A program made the translations under genes and the position numbers. DNA of 64,000 bases from Actinomycetospora chibensis (GTDB lineage: Bacteria; Actinomycetota; Actinomycetes; Mycobacteriales; Pseudonocardiaceae): positions 186,001 through 250,000 of the forward strand of contig NZ_JAQZAM010000006.1 in assembly GCF_028737215.1 (NCBI RefSeq). The letters are read 5' to 3'. Shown here piece after piece: positions 41,938 through 50,949 of the stretch (positions are counted from its first letter, which is position 1; each line of letters starts with the position of its first letter). The notes under the pieces are model-generated. The model saw nothing but the letters and a program-made list of their open reading frames with translations, did not search any database and had not been told where the DNA came from.

Positions 41938-42390
41938 GTGAGCCACCGCTTCGTCATCCAGCGCCACCACGCCTCGACGCTGCACTTCGACGTGCGGCTC
42001 GAGATCGACGGCGTGCTGGTGTCGTGGGCGGTGCCGAAGGGGCCGTCGACCGATCCGGCGCAGCGCCGTCTCGCCAAGCGCGTGGACGACCACGCGCTCG
42101 ACCACATCGACGTCGAGGGCCGCCTCGGCACGGGCACGGTCATCGTCTGGGACACCGGGACCTACGAGATGCGGACCGAGGGCACCGCCGCCGAGGCCCT
42201 CGCGAACGGCCACCTCACCGTCGAGCTGCACGGCCAGAAGCTCGGCGGCGGCTACGCGTTCCTCCGCACGGGCGGCGACGACTGGCTGATGATCAAGACC
42301 AAGGACGACGCCGCCGACCGTCACCGTGACCCCGCCCAGGACGAGAACACCTCGGTGCTCACCGGGCGCACGAACGACGACTACGCCTGA
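41938..42390 (+). CDS. LigD 3'-phosphoesterase domain protein (stand-alone)
   Basis: Protein of 150 residues equal to the PE module of DNA ligase D. Catalytic-site residues are in RHHASTLHFDVRLE (His, His, Asp), followed by SWAVPKGPSTDP and the C-terminal YAFLRTGGDDWLMIKTKDD. It trims 3'-phosphate or ribonucleoside ends before end joining. GTG 41938 follows GAGGAGG. The polymerase module is a separate gene 4 kb away (37381-38268), and no ligase module is present in the window. Its 3' end overlaps the convergent QorB-like gene by 10 nt. Confidence 0.85.
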   Translation: MSHRFVIQRHHASTLHFDVRLEIDGVLVSWAVPKGPSTDPAQRRLAKRVDDHALDHIDVEGRLGTGTVIVWDTGTYEMRTEGTAAEALANGHLTVELHGQKLGGGYAFLRTGGDDWLMIKTKDDAADRHRDPAQDENTSVLTGRTNDDYA

Positions 42391-43246
42391 GCCGCCGGCA
42401 CCGCCGCGGCCAGGACCTCCTGCAGCGGCGTCGCCGGCCGGCCGAGCAGGCGGGGCAGCGTCGGGTCGACCGCGGCGAAGTCGCCACGGCGGCTCGCGGC
42501 GAACATGCCGACAAGCATGTCCGCCGCCGCCTCCGGCGCGCCGTGGCCGACCAGCTCGGCGCGGTACTCGGCGTCGGACACCACGACCCGACGGATCGGG
42601 CGGCCGGCGACCTCCGAAGCCAGCGCGGCGACCTGCTCCATCGTGAGCGCCTCCGGGCCGGTGAGCGGCGGGGTGAGGCCGTCGAGCTCGTCGCTCGTCA
42701 GGGCCAGGGCCGTGAGGTCGGCGAGGTCGCCGTGGGTGGTCCAGGCGACGGGACCGTCCTGGGGGACGCGGAGCTCCCCGGTGTGCCAGGCACCCTGCAG
42801 GAGCCTCGGCACCGTCGAGGCGTAGAGCCGTTGCGCAGCGAGGTGAACGGCGCCCCGCACGTGCGGAGGACCTCCTCGTTGGCGGCGTGCTGCGGCATCG
42901 GCGGGAACGGGGAATCCGGCCGAGCGCCGGCGTGGCTGGTGTAGAGCACGCGCTCGGCGCCCGCAGCGACGGCGGCCTCGATCGCGGCGTGGTTCTGCCG
43001 CAGGCCCTCCTCGCCGAGGGTGTTCGCCGACACCACCAGCACCCGCGACGCCCCCTCGAACGCCTCAGCGAGGCTCGACGGCTCGGCGTAGTCGCCGCGG
43101 CGCACGCGCACACCGCGCTCCGCGAGGTCCGGCACCTTGTCCGGGTCGCGGACGCTCGCGCCGACCTGCTCGGCGGGAACGCGGTCGAGCAGCCGCTCGA
43201 GGACGGCGCGGCCCAGCTGGCCGCTCGCTCCGGTCACGACGATCAT
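42381..43246 (-). pseudogene. NmrA/QorB-like NAD(P)H-binding oxidoreductase, interrupted by a -1 frameshift
   Basis: Restoring one base gives 288 residues, full QorB length. The 5' part ([20 protein letters not shown] to [10 protein letters not shown]) and the 3' part ([20 protein letters not shown] to the stop) lie in different frames. The break is at 42825-42827, where minus-strand GGCTCTAC should read GGCTTCTAC (RNGFYAST). QorB-like enzymes reduce quinones with NADPH. It is divergent from a TetR gene across a palindromic operator. Either a recent pseudogene or a one-base sequence error. Confidence 0.75.
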
Positions 43247-43258
43247 GAGGACTCCGTT

Positions 43259-43302
43259 TCCAGTGGTAACGACTCGACAGTATCACTGTTGTTAGCGGTG
43301 GA
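43259..43302. promoter_or_regulatory. nested palindromic operator, QorB-like / tetR divergent promoter
   Basis: The outer inverted repeat follows TCCANNNNTAACNAC (43259-43273) and its complement (43288-43302). Inside, ACAGT-ATC-ACTGT (43277-43289) is a perfect palindrome. It lies between the QorB-like start (43246) and the tetR ATG (43329). Confidence 0.55.
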
Positions 43303-43328
43303 AGCGTGTTCTCGCTATCGTCGTCATC

Positions 43329-44033
43329 ATGGAGACCGAGGGCGGTGCCGACGGCCCGCGCGAGCGGATCGTCGCGGCGGCGCTGCGCCTGCTCGAGGAG
43401 GACGGCGCCGAGGCGGTCTCGACCCGCGCGGTCAGCGCTGCGGCCGGCGTCCAGGCGCCGACCATCTACCGGCTCTTCGGCGACAAGCAGGGGCTGCTCG
43501 ACGCCGTCGCCGCGCACGGCTTCGCGTCCTACCTCGCGACCAAGACCGCCACCGAGCCGGGCGACGACCCGGTGCAGGACCTGCGCGAGGGCTGGGACCT
43601 GCACGTCGGGCTCGGCCTCGCCCACCCCGCGCTCTACCGCCTGATGTACGCCCGCACCGGCCCGGGCTCGCCGGCCGCGACCGCCGCCGTCGACGTCCTC
43701 GCCCAGCACATCGGTCGGATCGCCGAGGCCGGGCGCCTGCGCGTGCCCGAGGACCGGGCGGTCGGGCTCGTCCGGGCCGTCGGCGAAGGCACGACGCTGA
43801 CGCTCATCGCCACACCGGAGGGCCAGCGCGACCCGCTCCTCGCGACCTCTGCACGCGAGGCCGTCATCGCGGCGATCACCACCGACGCGCCGGCCCTCCC
43901 CGACCCCGGCCCCGTTCCCGCGGCCGCCGCCCTGCGCGCCGCCCTGCCGGACGTCGACACCCTCAGCGCGGCCGAGCTCGGCGTCCTGCGCGAGTGGCTC
44001 GACCGGATCACCGCCGCACAGGGCGGGACGTAG
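43329..44033 (+). CDS. TetR-family regulator
   Basis: Protein of 234 residues. HTH: AALRLLEEDGAEAVSTRAVS, AAGVQAPTIYRLFGDKQGLL. The C-terminal ligand domain is unassigned (LREGWDLHVGLGLAHPALYR). It is divergent from the QorB-like gene with a strong palindrome between, so it most likely represses that gene and itself in response to a quinone or electrophile (inference). Confidence 0.86.
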   Translation: METEGGADGPRERIVAAALRLLEEDGAEAVSTRAVSAAAGVQAPTIYRLFGDKQGLLDAVAAHGFASYLATKTATEPGDDPVQDLREGWDLHVGLGLAHPALYRLMYARTGPGSPAATAAVDVLAQHIGRIAEAGRLRVPEDRAVGLVRAVGEGTTLTLIATPEGQRDPLLATSAREAVIAAITTDAPALPDPGPVPAAAALRAALPDVDTLSAAELGVLREWLDRITAAQGGT

Positions 44034-44043
44034 GTCGCCACCG

Positions 44044-44769
44044 TCAGTCCCACCAGAACCGCCAATGCCGCGCCTTGCGGATCGTCCGCCCGTAGCTGCG
44101 CGGTGTGTACACGGTGCCGGCCATGTCCTGCGGGTCGTGCTGGTCCGGGCAGAAGGCGAAGTGCTCGGCGGCCACCTGTTCAGCCTCCTTGAAGGTCGTC
44201 GGCGGGTACGCCACCGACAGCAGGAGAGTCGACTCGGTCATCACCACGAGCAGGGCACCGAACCGATCCTCCCAACTGCGAAGAACCGCGCTGATCCGGA
44301 CGTTGTCCTGGTGCCTGTAGTTGCCCGCACCGACCCAGCCCGTCACGGCGGGGACGTCCGCCGGCCGCGCCGCACGCACCACAGCCAGAACACCGACCCC
44401 GTACGACACCACCTCGTCGGCCATCGCGGCCGCTTCCTCGACCGTGCAGCGCGACGTCGAGCGATCCACGCGGCCAGCACGGACGAGGCCCGGCAACTGA
44501 CCGGAGAAAGGCTCCAGGCATGTGCACCCTTCGGGGCACGGTCCGGGCCACCAGTCCGCCAGGACGCGGTACGGATCGTGGGCGTCGACGTCCACGGCGG
44601 GATCGTCCGGGACCGGCAGGACCCCGACCCCGGCATCGCCACCCCGGCCGAGCCAGACCGGCGCTCGGTGGGTCGTACGGGCCTTGCCGAGCAGCTCGCG
44701 ATAGGTGTTCGGGCCCGCGCCGGCAACGCGTTCCACGAGGTCGGAAGCGGGAAGATCAGAAGTCGTCAT
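44044..44769 (-). CDS. DUF4253 domain protein
   Basis: Protein of 241 residues. The C-terminal half shows the DUF4253 pattern: SWEDRFGALLVVMTESTLLL, YPPTTFKEAEQVAAEHFAFC and the terminal RHWRFWWD. The function of this family is unknown. The N-terminal part holds a small Cys cluster (GPCPEGCTC). ATG 44769 is preferred to an in-frame start 72 nt further upstream. It is convergent with the TetR gene and divergent from the GH172 gene. Confidence 0.75.
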   Translation of the reverse strand: MTTSDLPASDLVERVAGAGPNTYRELLGKARTTHRAPVWLGRGGDAGVGVLPVPDDPAVDVDAHDPYRVLADWWPGPCPEGCTCLEPFSGQLPGLVRAGRVDRSTSRCTVEEAAAMADEVVSYGVGVLAVVRAARPADVPAVTGWVGAGNYRHQDNVRISAVLRSWEDRFGALLVVMTESTLLLSVAYPPTTFKEAEQVAAEHFAFCPDQHDPQDMAGTVYTPRSYGRTIRKARHWRFWWD

Positions 44770-44839
44770 GCTGGGTTCGACGGGCCCACCCTCTCGACGG
44801 TTCCATCGCCCCGGCGAACCGCCACGGCAGGCTGGGCCC

Positions 44840-45919
44840 ATGACCGTCGACTACGGCCCCCACGGATCGAGCCTGCGCGACCTGCCGCGGCTGCGGCGCA
44901 CGCGACGGCGGCGCTCGTCGAGCTGGGACCGCACCGGTGGCAACGACGACCGCGCCACGCTCCGCCCCGGCGAGACCGCGACGATGCTCGACGTCGCCGG
45001 GGCCGGCGTCGTCACCCACCTCTGGATGACCGTCGCCGCGCCGCGCAGCATCCGCCGGCCCCTCGGCGGGGCGGACGACCTACTGCGGCGTCTCGTGCTG
45101 CGCGCCTGGTGGGACGGCGAGGAGCACCCGAGCGTCGCCGTCCCGCTCGGCGACTTCTTCGGCGTCGGCCACGGCCGCACCACCAACTTCGTGTCGCTGC
45201 CGCTGCAGATGAGCCCCGAGGACGGCAAGGCGTTCAACTGCTGGTTCGCGATGCCGTTCGGGTCCGGGGCGCGGATGGAGGTGACCAGCGAGGTCGAGGA
45301 CGCGGACGTCGTCGTCTACTTCTACGTCGACTACGAGGAGCTCGACTCGCTCGACGCGGACATCGGGCGCTTCCACGCCCAGTGGCGCCGCCAGAACCCG
45401 ACGGCGGGCGCGCGCCCCGGCCCGTCCAACGCCGCCTACCAGTTCCACGGCACGAACCTGACAGGCCGTGACAACTACACGATCCTCGAGGCCGAGGGCC
45501 ACGGGCACTACGTCGGCTGCGTGCTGAACATCCAGAACAGGCGGCGCACCCGGAAGTGGAACTGGTACGGCGAGGGCGACGACATGATCTTCATCGACGG
45601 CGACGAGTGGCCGCCCACCCTGCACGGGACCGGCACCGAGGACTACGTCAACACCGCCTGGTGCCCGACGCAGACCTACTCCGCGCCGTACCACGGGGTC
45701 ACTCTCGCGGGCGGGAAGAACTGGCGCGGACCGGTGAGCCTGTACCGCTTCCACGTCGAGGACCCGGTCGTCTTCGAGCGCTCGATCCGCGTGAGCATCG
45801 AGCACGGCCACGCCAACAAGCGCAGCGACGACTGGTCGTCGACGGCGTACTGGTACCAAGCCGAACCCCACCGACCCTTCGAGCTCGCGCCGGTGGAGGA
45901 TCGCCTCACGGGTCCGTGA
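44840..45919 (+). CDS. GH172 (DUF2961) glycoside hydrolase
   Basis: Protein of 359 residues. Typical DUF2961 segments are LRPGETATMLDVAGAGVVTH, WWDGEEHPSVAVPLGDFFG, MPFGSGARMEV, HGTGTEDYVNTAWCP and YRFHVEDPVVFERSIRVSIE. The family has been placed in GH172, whose members include alpha-D-fructofuranosidase/difructose-anhydride synthase and D-arabinofuranosidases acting on mycobacterial-type arabinan. No signal peptide is visible, so it would act inside the cell on imported or recycled glycans. The acidic residue in GTGTED is a likely catalytic-site member. Confidence 0.85.
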   Translation: MTVDYGPHGSSLRDLPRLRRTRRRRSSSWDRTGGNDDRATLRPGETATMLDVAGAGVVTHLWMTVAAPRSIRRPLGGADDLLRRLVLRAWWDGEEHPSVAVPLGDFFGVGHGRTTNFVSLPLQMSPEDGKAFNCWFAMPFGSGARMEVTSEVEDADVVVYFYVDYEELDSLDADIGRFHAQWRRQNPTAGARPGPSNAAYQFHGTNLTGRDNYTILEAEGHGHYVGCVLNIQNRRRTRKWNWYGEGDDMIFIDGDEWPPTLHGTGTEDYVNTAWCPTQTYSAPYHGVTLAGGKNWRGPVSLYRFHVEDPVVFERSIRVSIEHGHANKRSDDWSSTAYWYQAEPHRPFELAPVEDRLTGP

Positions 45920-46020
45920 GCCGGACGTCACTGCCCACTTGGCCAGGGTCACACCCCTCCGCACTGGCAGGACCAGCCCTGCTCCTCGCACCATCGGTCA
46001 TCCGTCCACGGAGGTACGCC

Positions 46021-46389
46021 TTGAACGACCAGGAGCGCTACGACCGCTTCCTCTCTGCCCTCGGTTTCCGCGCCAACCTCGACGGGACCCCGTCGGGTGG
46101 CGTGGACCTGATCGACCTCGACGGCGAGCCCGTCGACCCCGCCGTGCGCCTGCACGTGTGCCCCGAGACGCTGGCCGCGCACGTCTGCGACGAGCAGGGT
46201 GTCGTCCCCAGCGCCCGCCCGTCGCTCGACGACGACCCGGACGCGCTCGACGACGCCGAGGCCTCCTCGCTGCAGTCGCTGCTCGCGCAGATCGAGGAGG
46301 CGATCCTCGTCCGCGAGCCGGGCAAGGACCACCTCGTGCTCGTCGACGGCGGCGTGCGCGCGGTCTCGGAGGACCAGGTCCCCGCCTGA
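46021..46389 (+). CDS. Hypothetical acidic protein
   Basis: Protein of 122 residues that I do not recognise. It starts at TTG 46021, supported by ACGGAGGT 7 nt upstream; no ATG or GTG fits. It is rich in Asp/Glu/Leu (DDDPDALDDAEASSLQSLLA) with a repeated phrase around LVDGGVRAVSEDQ. No signal peptide or membrane segment is seen. It is probably monocistronic: a 101-bp gap precedes it and a weak hairpin follows. Confidence 0.6.
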   Translation: MNDQERYDRFLSALGFRANLDGTPSGGVDLIDLDGEPVDPAVRLHVCPETLAAHVCDEQGVVPSARPSLDDDPDALDDAEASSLQSLLAQIEEAILVREPGKDHLVLVDGGVRAVSEDQVPA

Positions 46390-46410
46390 CCCTCGGTCGG
46401 CCCGACGCCT

Positions 46411-46431
46411 CCTGGCCGTCACTCCGCCAGG
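46411..46431 (+). terminator. weak hairpin after the hypothetical acidic gene
   Basis: CCTGGC (46411-46416) and GCCAGG (46426-46431) with a 9-nt loop, 22 nt past the stop at 46389. A short stem, so only suggestive. Confidence 0.3.
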
Positions 46432-46478
46432 CGCGCAGCGGCGTGACACGCTGGCTCGCACACGGCGTCGGGAGCGGC

Positions 46479-47327
46479 ATGGTCGAGGAGGGCGGGCGAC
46501 CGATCGCTCGCATCGCGTCCCTGACCGTCTTCCCGATCAAGGGCTGTGCGGGGATGGCGGTCGACCGCCGCGAGGTCACGACGACCGGACTGGCCGGCGA
46601 TCGGCAGTTCATGGTCATCGGCCCAGACGGCCGGTTCAAGACCCAACGGCGCCGTCCCCTCCTGGCGACGGTGCGGCCGCACCTCGACGGCGACCGCCTC
46701 ACCCTCGCCGCGGACGGCCGTGAGCAGTGCTCGGTCGACATCGTCAGGGACGGTCCGCGGCGCCAGGTCGAGATCTTCGGCAAGGACCATCCCGCGCTCG
46801 ACCAGGGCGAAGACGCCGCCGACTGGCTCTCCGACGTACTCGGGGTGGAGAGCCGGCTCGTCGGCGTCACGCCCGAGCACCACCGCCCCACCGACGGCCT
46901 CGTGCCCGGACTCTCCGGGTGGGCCGACAGCGGCTCGCTCCTGCTCCTCTCCCGCGCCGCGGCCGACGACCTCTCCGACCGCGCTGCCGAACGCACCGGC
47001 GAGCCGCTCCCCCTCGAGCGCTTCCGCGCCAATGTCGTCCTCACCGACTGCGCGGCCCACGCGGAGGATTCGCTCGACCGCGTCCTTCTCGGGAGCACTC
47101 ACCTGGCGTTCTCGAAGCAGGCCGTGCGCTGCGCCGTGGTCACCGTCGACCAGGGCACCGGCGAGCGCGCCGGCCCCGAGCCGCTGGAGACCCTCGCGAC
47201 CTACCGCCTCACCGACAAGGGCGTCGTGTTCGGGGCGAAGTACACGGTGCTGGCGCCGGGCGAGGTCGCGGTCGGTGACGAGCTGCGCGAGGCTCCGGTG
47301 ACATCCCGAGAGGCTGCTGACCCGTAG
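46479..47327 (+). CDS. MOSC-domain protein (mARC/YcbX-like)
   Basis: Protein of 282 residues. The N-terminal MOSC beta-barrel (IARIASLTVFPIKGCAGMAV, TTGLAGDRQFMVI) is followed by the C-terminal MOSC domain with LERFRANVVLTDCAAHAED, and FSKQAVRCAVVTVDQGTGE, whose Cys matches the molybdenum-ligand position of mARC/YcbX proteins. VFGAKYTVLAPGEVAVGDEL closes the domain. It probably reduces N-hydroxylated compounds. ATG 46479 has GGGAG at 6-nt spacing; a GTG 37 nt upstream is out of frame with it. Confidence 0.83.
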   Translation: MVEEGGRPIARIASLTVFPIKGCAGMAVDRREVTTTGLAGDRQFMVIGPDGRFKTQRRRPLLATVRPHLDGDRLTLAADGREQCSVDIVRDGPRRQVEIFGKDHPALDQGEDAADWLSDVLGVESRLVGVTPEHHRPTDGLVPGLSGWADSGSLLLLSRAAADDLSDRAAERTGEPLPLERFRANVVLTDCAAHAEDSLDRVLLGSTHLAFSKQAVRCAVVTVDQGTGERAGPEPLETLATYRLTDKGVVFGAKYTVLAPGEVAVGDELREAPVTSREAADP

Positions 47328-47411
47328 CGACCCGTCGCGCCGCCACCACGGTTCTGCGGCGGGGTGCTGCGCGGCGCGTCGCCAGCAGGCACGGCGACCG
47401 GCCGAGAGACC

Positions 47412-47852
47412 ATGACGACGATGCCCGAAGGCCTGACGAGAACCCGGCAACAGACCGAAATCGGCGAGGGTCTCGCCGTCGGCTGCCTGGTCGCGGGCGT
47501 CAACGCGATCAGCTCGACCGCCCCGCTCGACACCGCGCTGACGACCGCCTTCGACTCGTGGCCGTGGGTCTCGCGCTACCCAGCGGCGCGTCGTCACCCG
47601 AGACTCGCCGAGATCCTGCAGCGCAGCTCCGGGCGCCGCGGGAGCCGGGTCGCGCGGTGGAGCTCCTCCAGTGGGCTCTTCGTTCCCCAGCTCTGCGACG
47701 ACGAGTGGGATCTATCCGCAGCCTGCGTCCAGCTCGAGGAGGCGACGGCCATCCCCGCGCGACGGTAGTGCGAGCTCGCCACCGCGTTCCTCGAGGGCCT
47801 CGAGCCCGTCTTCGTGTGGCGGGCGCACCCCATCGATCCGCTCGACGACATG
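47412..47852 (+). pseudogene. Broken hypothetical gene with in-frame TAG
   Basis: The reading starting MTTMPEGLTRTRQQTEIGEG runs 118 codons to TAG at 47766-47768, then continues in the same frame with high G/C third positions as CELATAFLEGLEPVFVWRAH to TGA at 47850-47852. A TAC-to-TAG change would explain it (IPARRYCELATAF). A stretch near codons 70-90 also reads poorly, so more than one lesion is possible. I do not recognise the family. It lies against the left edge of the helicase island. Confidence 0.35.
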
Positions 47853-47883
47853 TGACTCGGACACTCGCTGAACGGGCTTCCTC

Positions 47884-50800
47884 CTAGGCAGCGTCGACGG
47901 CACCAGCTTGGAGTAGAGACTGCGGCATCGGCCGGTCGAGACGCCAGGTGATCGATATCGGGCGCTCGCCCGCGTGCTCTACGGCAGTAGCCGTCCCGAG
48001 GCATAGGAACGGCGCGGACCCGAACTCGTCGGCGCGGGTCGCCCTCACGAACAGCACGACGTTGCTCGTTCCCTTGATGTACCGCTGACCCATCGGCGAC
48101 GCGAGCGCTGTGGCGTTCTGCGATTCCCAGTGGAAGAGGTCCGAGGAGATCGGGTAGTCCCGATATCTCGTCGATGGCGCGAAGTCCTTCTCCTCCTTGT
48201 GCAGAGTGACCAACAGCGCGTCCACGTTCGTCGCCTCCGAGTACACGACCCCGGCGGCCTGCCCACGCGTCTTACGCGTCCCGTCCGCCCAACCGATACC
48301 CGCCAGGACCTCATCGCGCCGATAGGTGCAGTGCGACCGAAGCGAGACGCCCGGAACGCTGAGCTCCCTCGGCACCATCCGCGCCCGGTCCGCAGCGAGC
48401 GCCATCAGCGTGCCCAACTCCTCGGCAACAGCCGGGTGCCTGCGCAGCGTCCGCAGCGCCGCCTCGAAGGAGGCGTGGCGACCGAGGTCTGGCCAGATCG
48501 TGTAGACGAGCATCCGCGCGAGGGCCTGGTCGTCCGCCGACAGCGAGGGGAAGGCCGGACACTCGGCACTCAACAACTCACTGTAAGTGGCGGCGCGACC
48601 TGGATCGTCCACGTGAATCAGGCTCGCGACCCGCCGGAGGAGTTCGTCCTCCCGATGACCCGCAGGCTTCGTCGCGAACCCGGCCTCCCTCCGCAAGCCG
48701 GTCCAACTGACTCCAGCGACGCGACCGTATACATCGGCGAGCTCCTGTCCACTCGCCTGGAGGTAGTCCTCGAGCGACAGGTCGCCATGCGACCGGACGT
48801 CCTGCACCAGCGCCTTCCGGCCGCCCTTCAGACCCTGGCGCACGTTCTCGAGCACGACTCCCTGCGCGACACGATCGAGAATCAACCGCGAACCAGAAGG
48901 GAGGAACGGGAAGCCATCCTCGATGTCGCGAACGAGCCCTCCACGGGTCGATCCGGTCAGCGCGCGATAACGGACGTCGAAACGGAACTCACGGCGATGC
49001 TGGCCGATGAAGTCGAGGACGGTGAGCACCGCTTTCCCGGGCGTTCTTCGAAGCCCGCGGCCGAGCTGCTGAAGGAAGATCGTCGCGCTCTGGGTGGGCC
49101 GGAGGAACAGGACGGTGTCAACCGTCGGGAGGTCGACGCCTTCGTTGTAGAGATCGACGGTGAACAGGCACGCGACTGCGCCCGAGCGAAGGTCGGCCGC
49201 GGCCTGGTCGCGCTCGACCGACGCGGTTCCACCGTGCACCGCGCGTGACGGGATGCCGGCCTCGCTGAACTTCCGCGCCATATACTCGGCATGCGAGACC
49301 GAGACACAGAAGCCGAGGGCGCGTACCCGCCGAGGATCAGCCACCCGGTCATATAGAGCGCTGAGAACGATCCGTGTTCGAGCGTCGTTGCCGGTGTAGA
49401 GCTGATCGAGGGCCTCAGCTTCGTAGGAGCCGCGCTTCCATTCGAGCGTGCTGAGGTCGGTGTTGTCCGCGACCCCGAAGTAGTGGAACGGACACAGCAG
49501 GTCCTGCTCGAGGGCTTCCCCGAGACCGATCTCGACGGCTGTGCGGCCGCCGAAAAACTCCCGCACGTCGACACCGTCGGCGCGGTCGGGCGTAGCGGTC
49601 AAACCGAGCAGTTCAGTGGCCTCGAGCTTCCTGAGCAAGTCGCGGTACGAGGGCGCCTCCGCGTGGTGAAACTCGTCGATCACGGCCACGTCGTACGCCG
49701 GAAGGTCTACCTCGCGCAGCGACTGGACTGACGCAAAGACGTGTTTCCACCGACTTGGACGCTGACCACCGACGAGCAACTCGCCGAACGTTCCGTCGCC
49801 CAACACCTCGCGGTAGGTGCGCTGTGCCTGCTCGAGCAGTTCCCGGCGATGCGCGACGAACAGCAGGCTCTTCTCGCTGCCGCCGAGTCGCCGGTAGTCG
49901 AGCGCGGCCACGACTGTCTTGCCCGTACCGGTCGCGGCGACGACGAGGTTGCGGTGACGGTCGTGCACAGTGCGCTCGGCCTCGAGGGCTTCGAGGATGC
50001 GCTCCTGGTGCGGGCGCGGCCGGACCTCGAGCCCCGAGAGGACCAAGGTGGACGGACCGGCCCCCGACTGGGCGCCGAGCGCGCGGTCGAGAAGTTCGGC
50101 GTCGCGGTCCGGGTCGTATGGCCGGAACTCCGGGTTATTCCAGTAGGTGTCGAAGGTGGCCTCGAACTTGCGGACTAAGGTCGGTGTAGCGACCGACGAG
50201 ATGCGGACGTTCCACTCCAACCCGTCGACTAACGCGGACTTCGACAGGTTGGAACTTCCGACGTACCCCGTGTCGAACCCGCTGTCCCGCCGAAATAGCC
50301 AGGCCTTCGCGTGCAGCCGCGTTGACTGCTCCTCGTACCGAATACGCACCTCAGCGCCGTAGCGTCGGACTAGTTCGTCCACGGCGCGCCGTTCAGTACC
50401 GCCCAAGTACGTCGTGGTGATGACCCGCAGCGGCACTCCGCGCTCGCGCAACGCCGTAAGCTGCTCGGCGAGAAGGCGCGTGCCGTGGAACTTGACGAAC
50501 GCGCACAGCAGGTCGACCCGATCTGCACTCGCAAGTTCAGCGTTCAGCTCCGCACCCAGACTGGGCTCGTCCGGCGTGTTGGTCAGCAACGCCGTGTCCG
50601 ACAGCGGCACCGTCGGTCGGACGACCCGCTGAACGCCGGGCGCCACCGCGACGGCCAGCAGCTGCTCCAAGGCCACGACAGCGTCGTCGCCCTGGTTCTG
50701 GTTCACCATGTCGACGATTCCGTTGACGAGATCGCGACGACGATCGCTGTCCGTCTGATCGGTCAGTGCGCGTCGGACGACCTCAGCGACGTGCCGGGCG

Positions 50801-50949
50801 AGAACGTCAGGCGCGCTCGCCTTCTCGACCGCGTCGAACCGAGCGGCGCCGTCCGGCAGAGCGCGCAGGCGTCGTTCGAGACCCCGCGTGTGAAGGAGTT
50901 CGTATAGCCCATCGTCCACTTCCCCATCCACGACGGCAGAGTGGCACAT
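47884..50949 (-). CDS. PLD nuclease-DEAD/DEAH helicase-DUF3427 protein (candidate defence/repair)
   Basis: Protein of 1021 residues. A phospholipase-D-like nuclease occupies residues about 110-290, with TRLHAKAWLF (HxK) near 213 and GSSNLSKSAL. A superfamily-2 helicase follows: VAATGTGKTVVAAL near 341, VIDEFHHAEAPSY near 426, LGLTATPDRADG, FTVDLYNEGVDLPTVD and FLQQLGRGLRR. Residues about 870-1000 form DUF3427 (CTYRRDEVLAGIGW, YPISSDLFHWESQNAT). The architecture is known from mobile and defence islands; the exact activity is unproven. GC is lower than in neighbours (37 of 60 bases at 49321-49380), and both flanks hold broken genes, which suggests acquisition. Confidence 0.85.
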   Translation of the reverse strand: MCHSAVVDGEVDDGLYELLHTRGLERRLRALPDGAARFDAVEKASAPDVLARHVAEVVRRALTDQTDSDRRRDLVNGIVDMVNQNQGDDAVVALEQLLAVAVAPGVQRVVRPTVPLSDTALLTNTPDEPSLGAELNAELASADRVDLLCAFVKFHGTRLLAEQLTALRERGVPLRVITTTYLGGTERRAVDELVRRYGAEVRIRYEEQSTRLHAKAWLFRRDSGFDTGYVGSSNLSKSALVDGLEWNVRISSVATPTLVRKFEATFDTYWNNPEFRPYDPDRDAELLDRALGAQSGAGPSTLVLSGLEVRPRPHQERILEALEAERTVHDRHRNLVVAATGTGKTVVAALDYRRLGGSEKSLLFVAHRRELLEQAQRTYREVLGDGTFGELLVGGQRPSRWKHVFASVQSLREVDLPAYDVAVIDEFHHAEAPSYRDLLRKLEATELLGLTATPDRADGVDVREFFGGRTAVEIGLGEALEQDLLCPFHYFGVADNTDLSTLEWKRGSYEAEALDQLYTGNDARTRIVLSALYDRVADPRRVRALGFCVSVSHAEYMARKFSEAGIPSRAVHGGTASVERDQAAADLRSGAVACLFTVDLYNEGVDLPTVDTVLFLRPTQSATIFLQQLGRGLRRTPGKAVLTVLDFIGQHRREFRFDVRYRALTGSTRGGLVRDIEDGFPFLPSGSRLILDRVAQGVVLENVRQGLKGGRKALVQDVRSHGDLSLEDYLQASGQELADVYGRVAGVSWTGLRREAGFATKPAGHREDELLRRVASLIHVDDPGRAATYSELLSAECPAFPSLSADDQALARMLVYTIWPDLGRHASFEAALRTLRRHPAVAEELGTLMALAADRARMVPRELSVPGVSLRSHCTYRRDEVLAGIGWADGTRKTRGQAAGVVYSEATNVDALLVTLHKEEKDFAPSTRYRDYPISSDLFHWESQNATALASPMGQRYIKGTSNVVLFVRATRADEFGSAPFLCLGTATAVEHAGERPISITWRLDRPMPQSLLQAGAVDAA

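Noticed and set aside
47558..47887. Plus-strand open frame of 109 residues overlapping the broken gene
   Set aside because: Arg-rich with poor codon usage in its second half; the competing frame has a better coding signal except for one stop.
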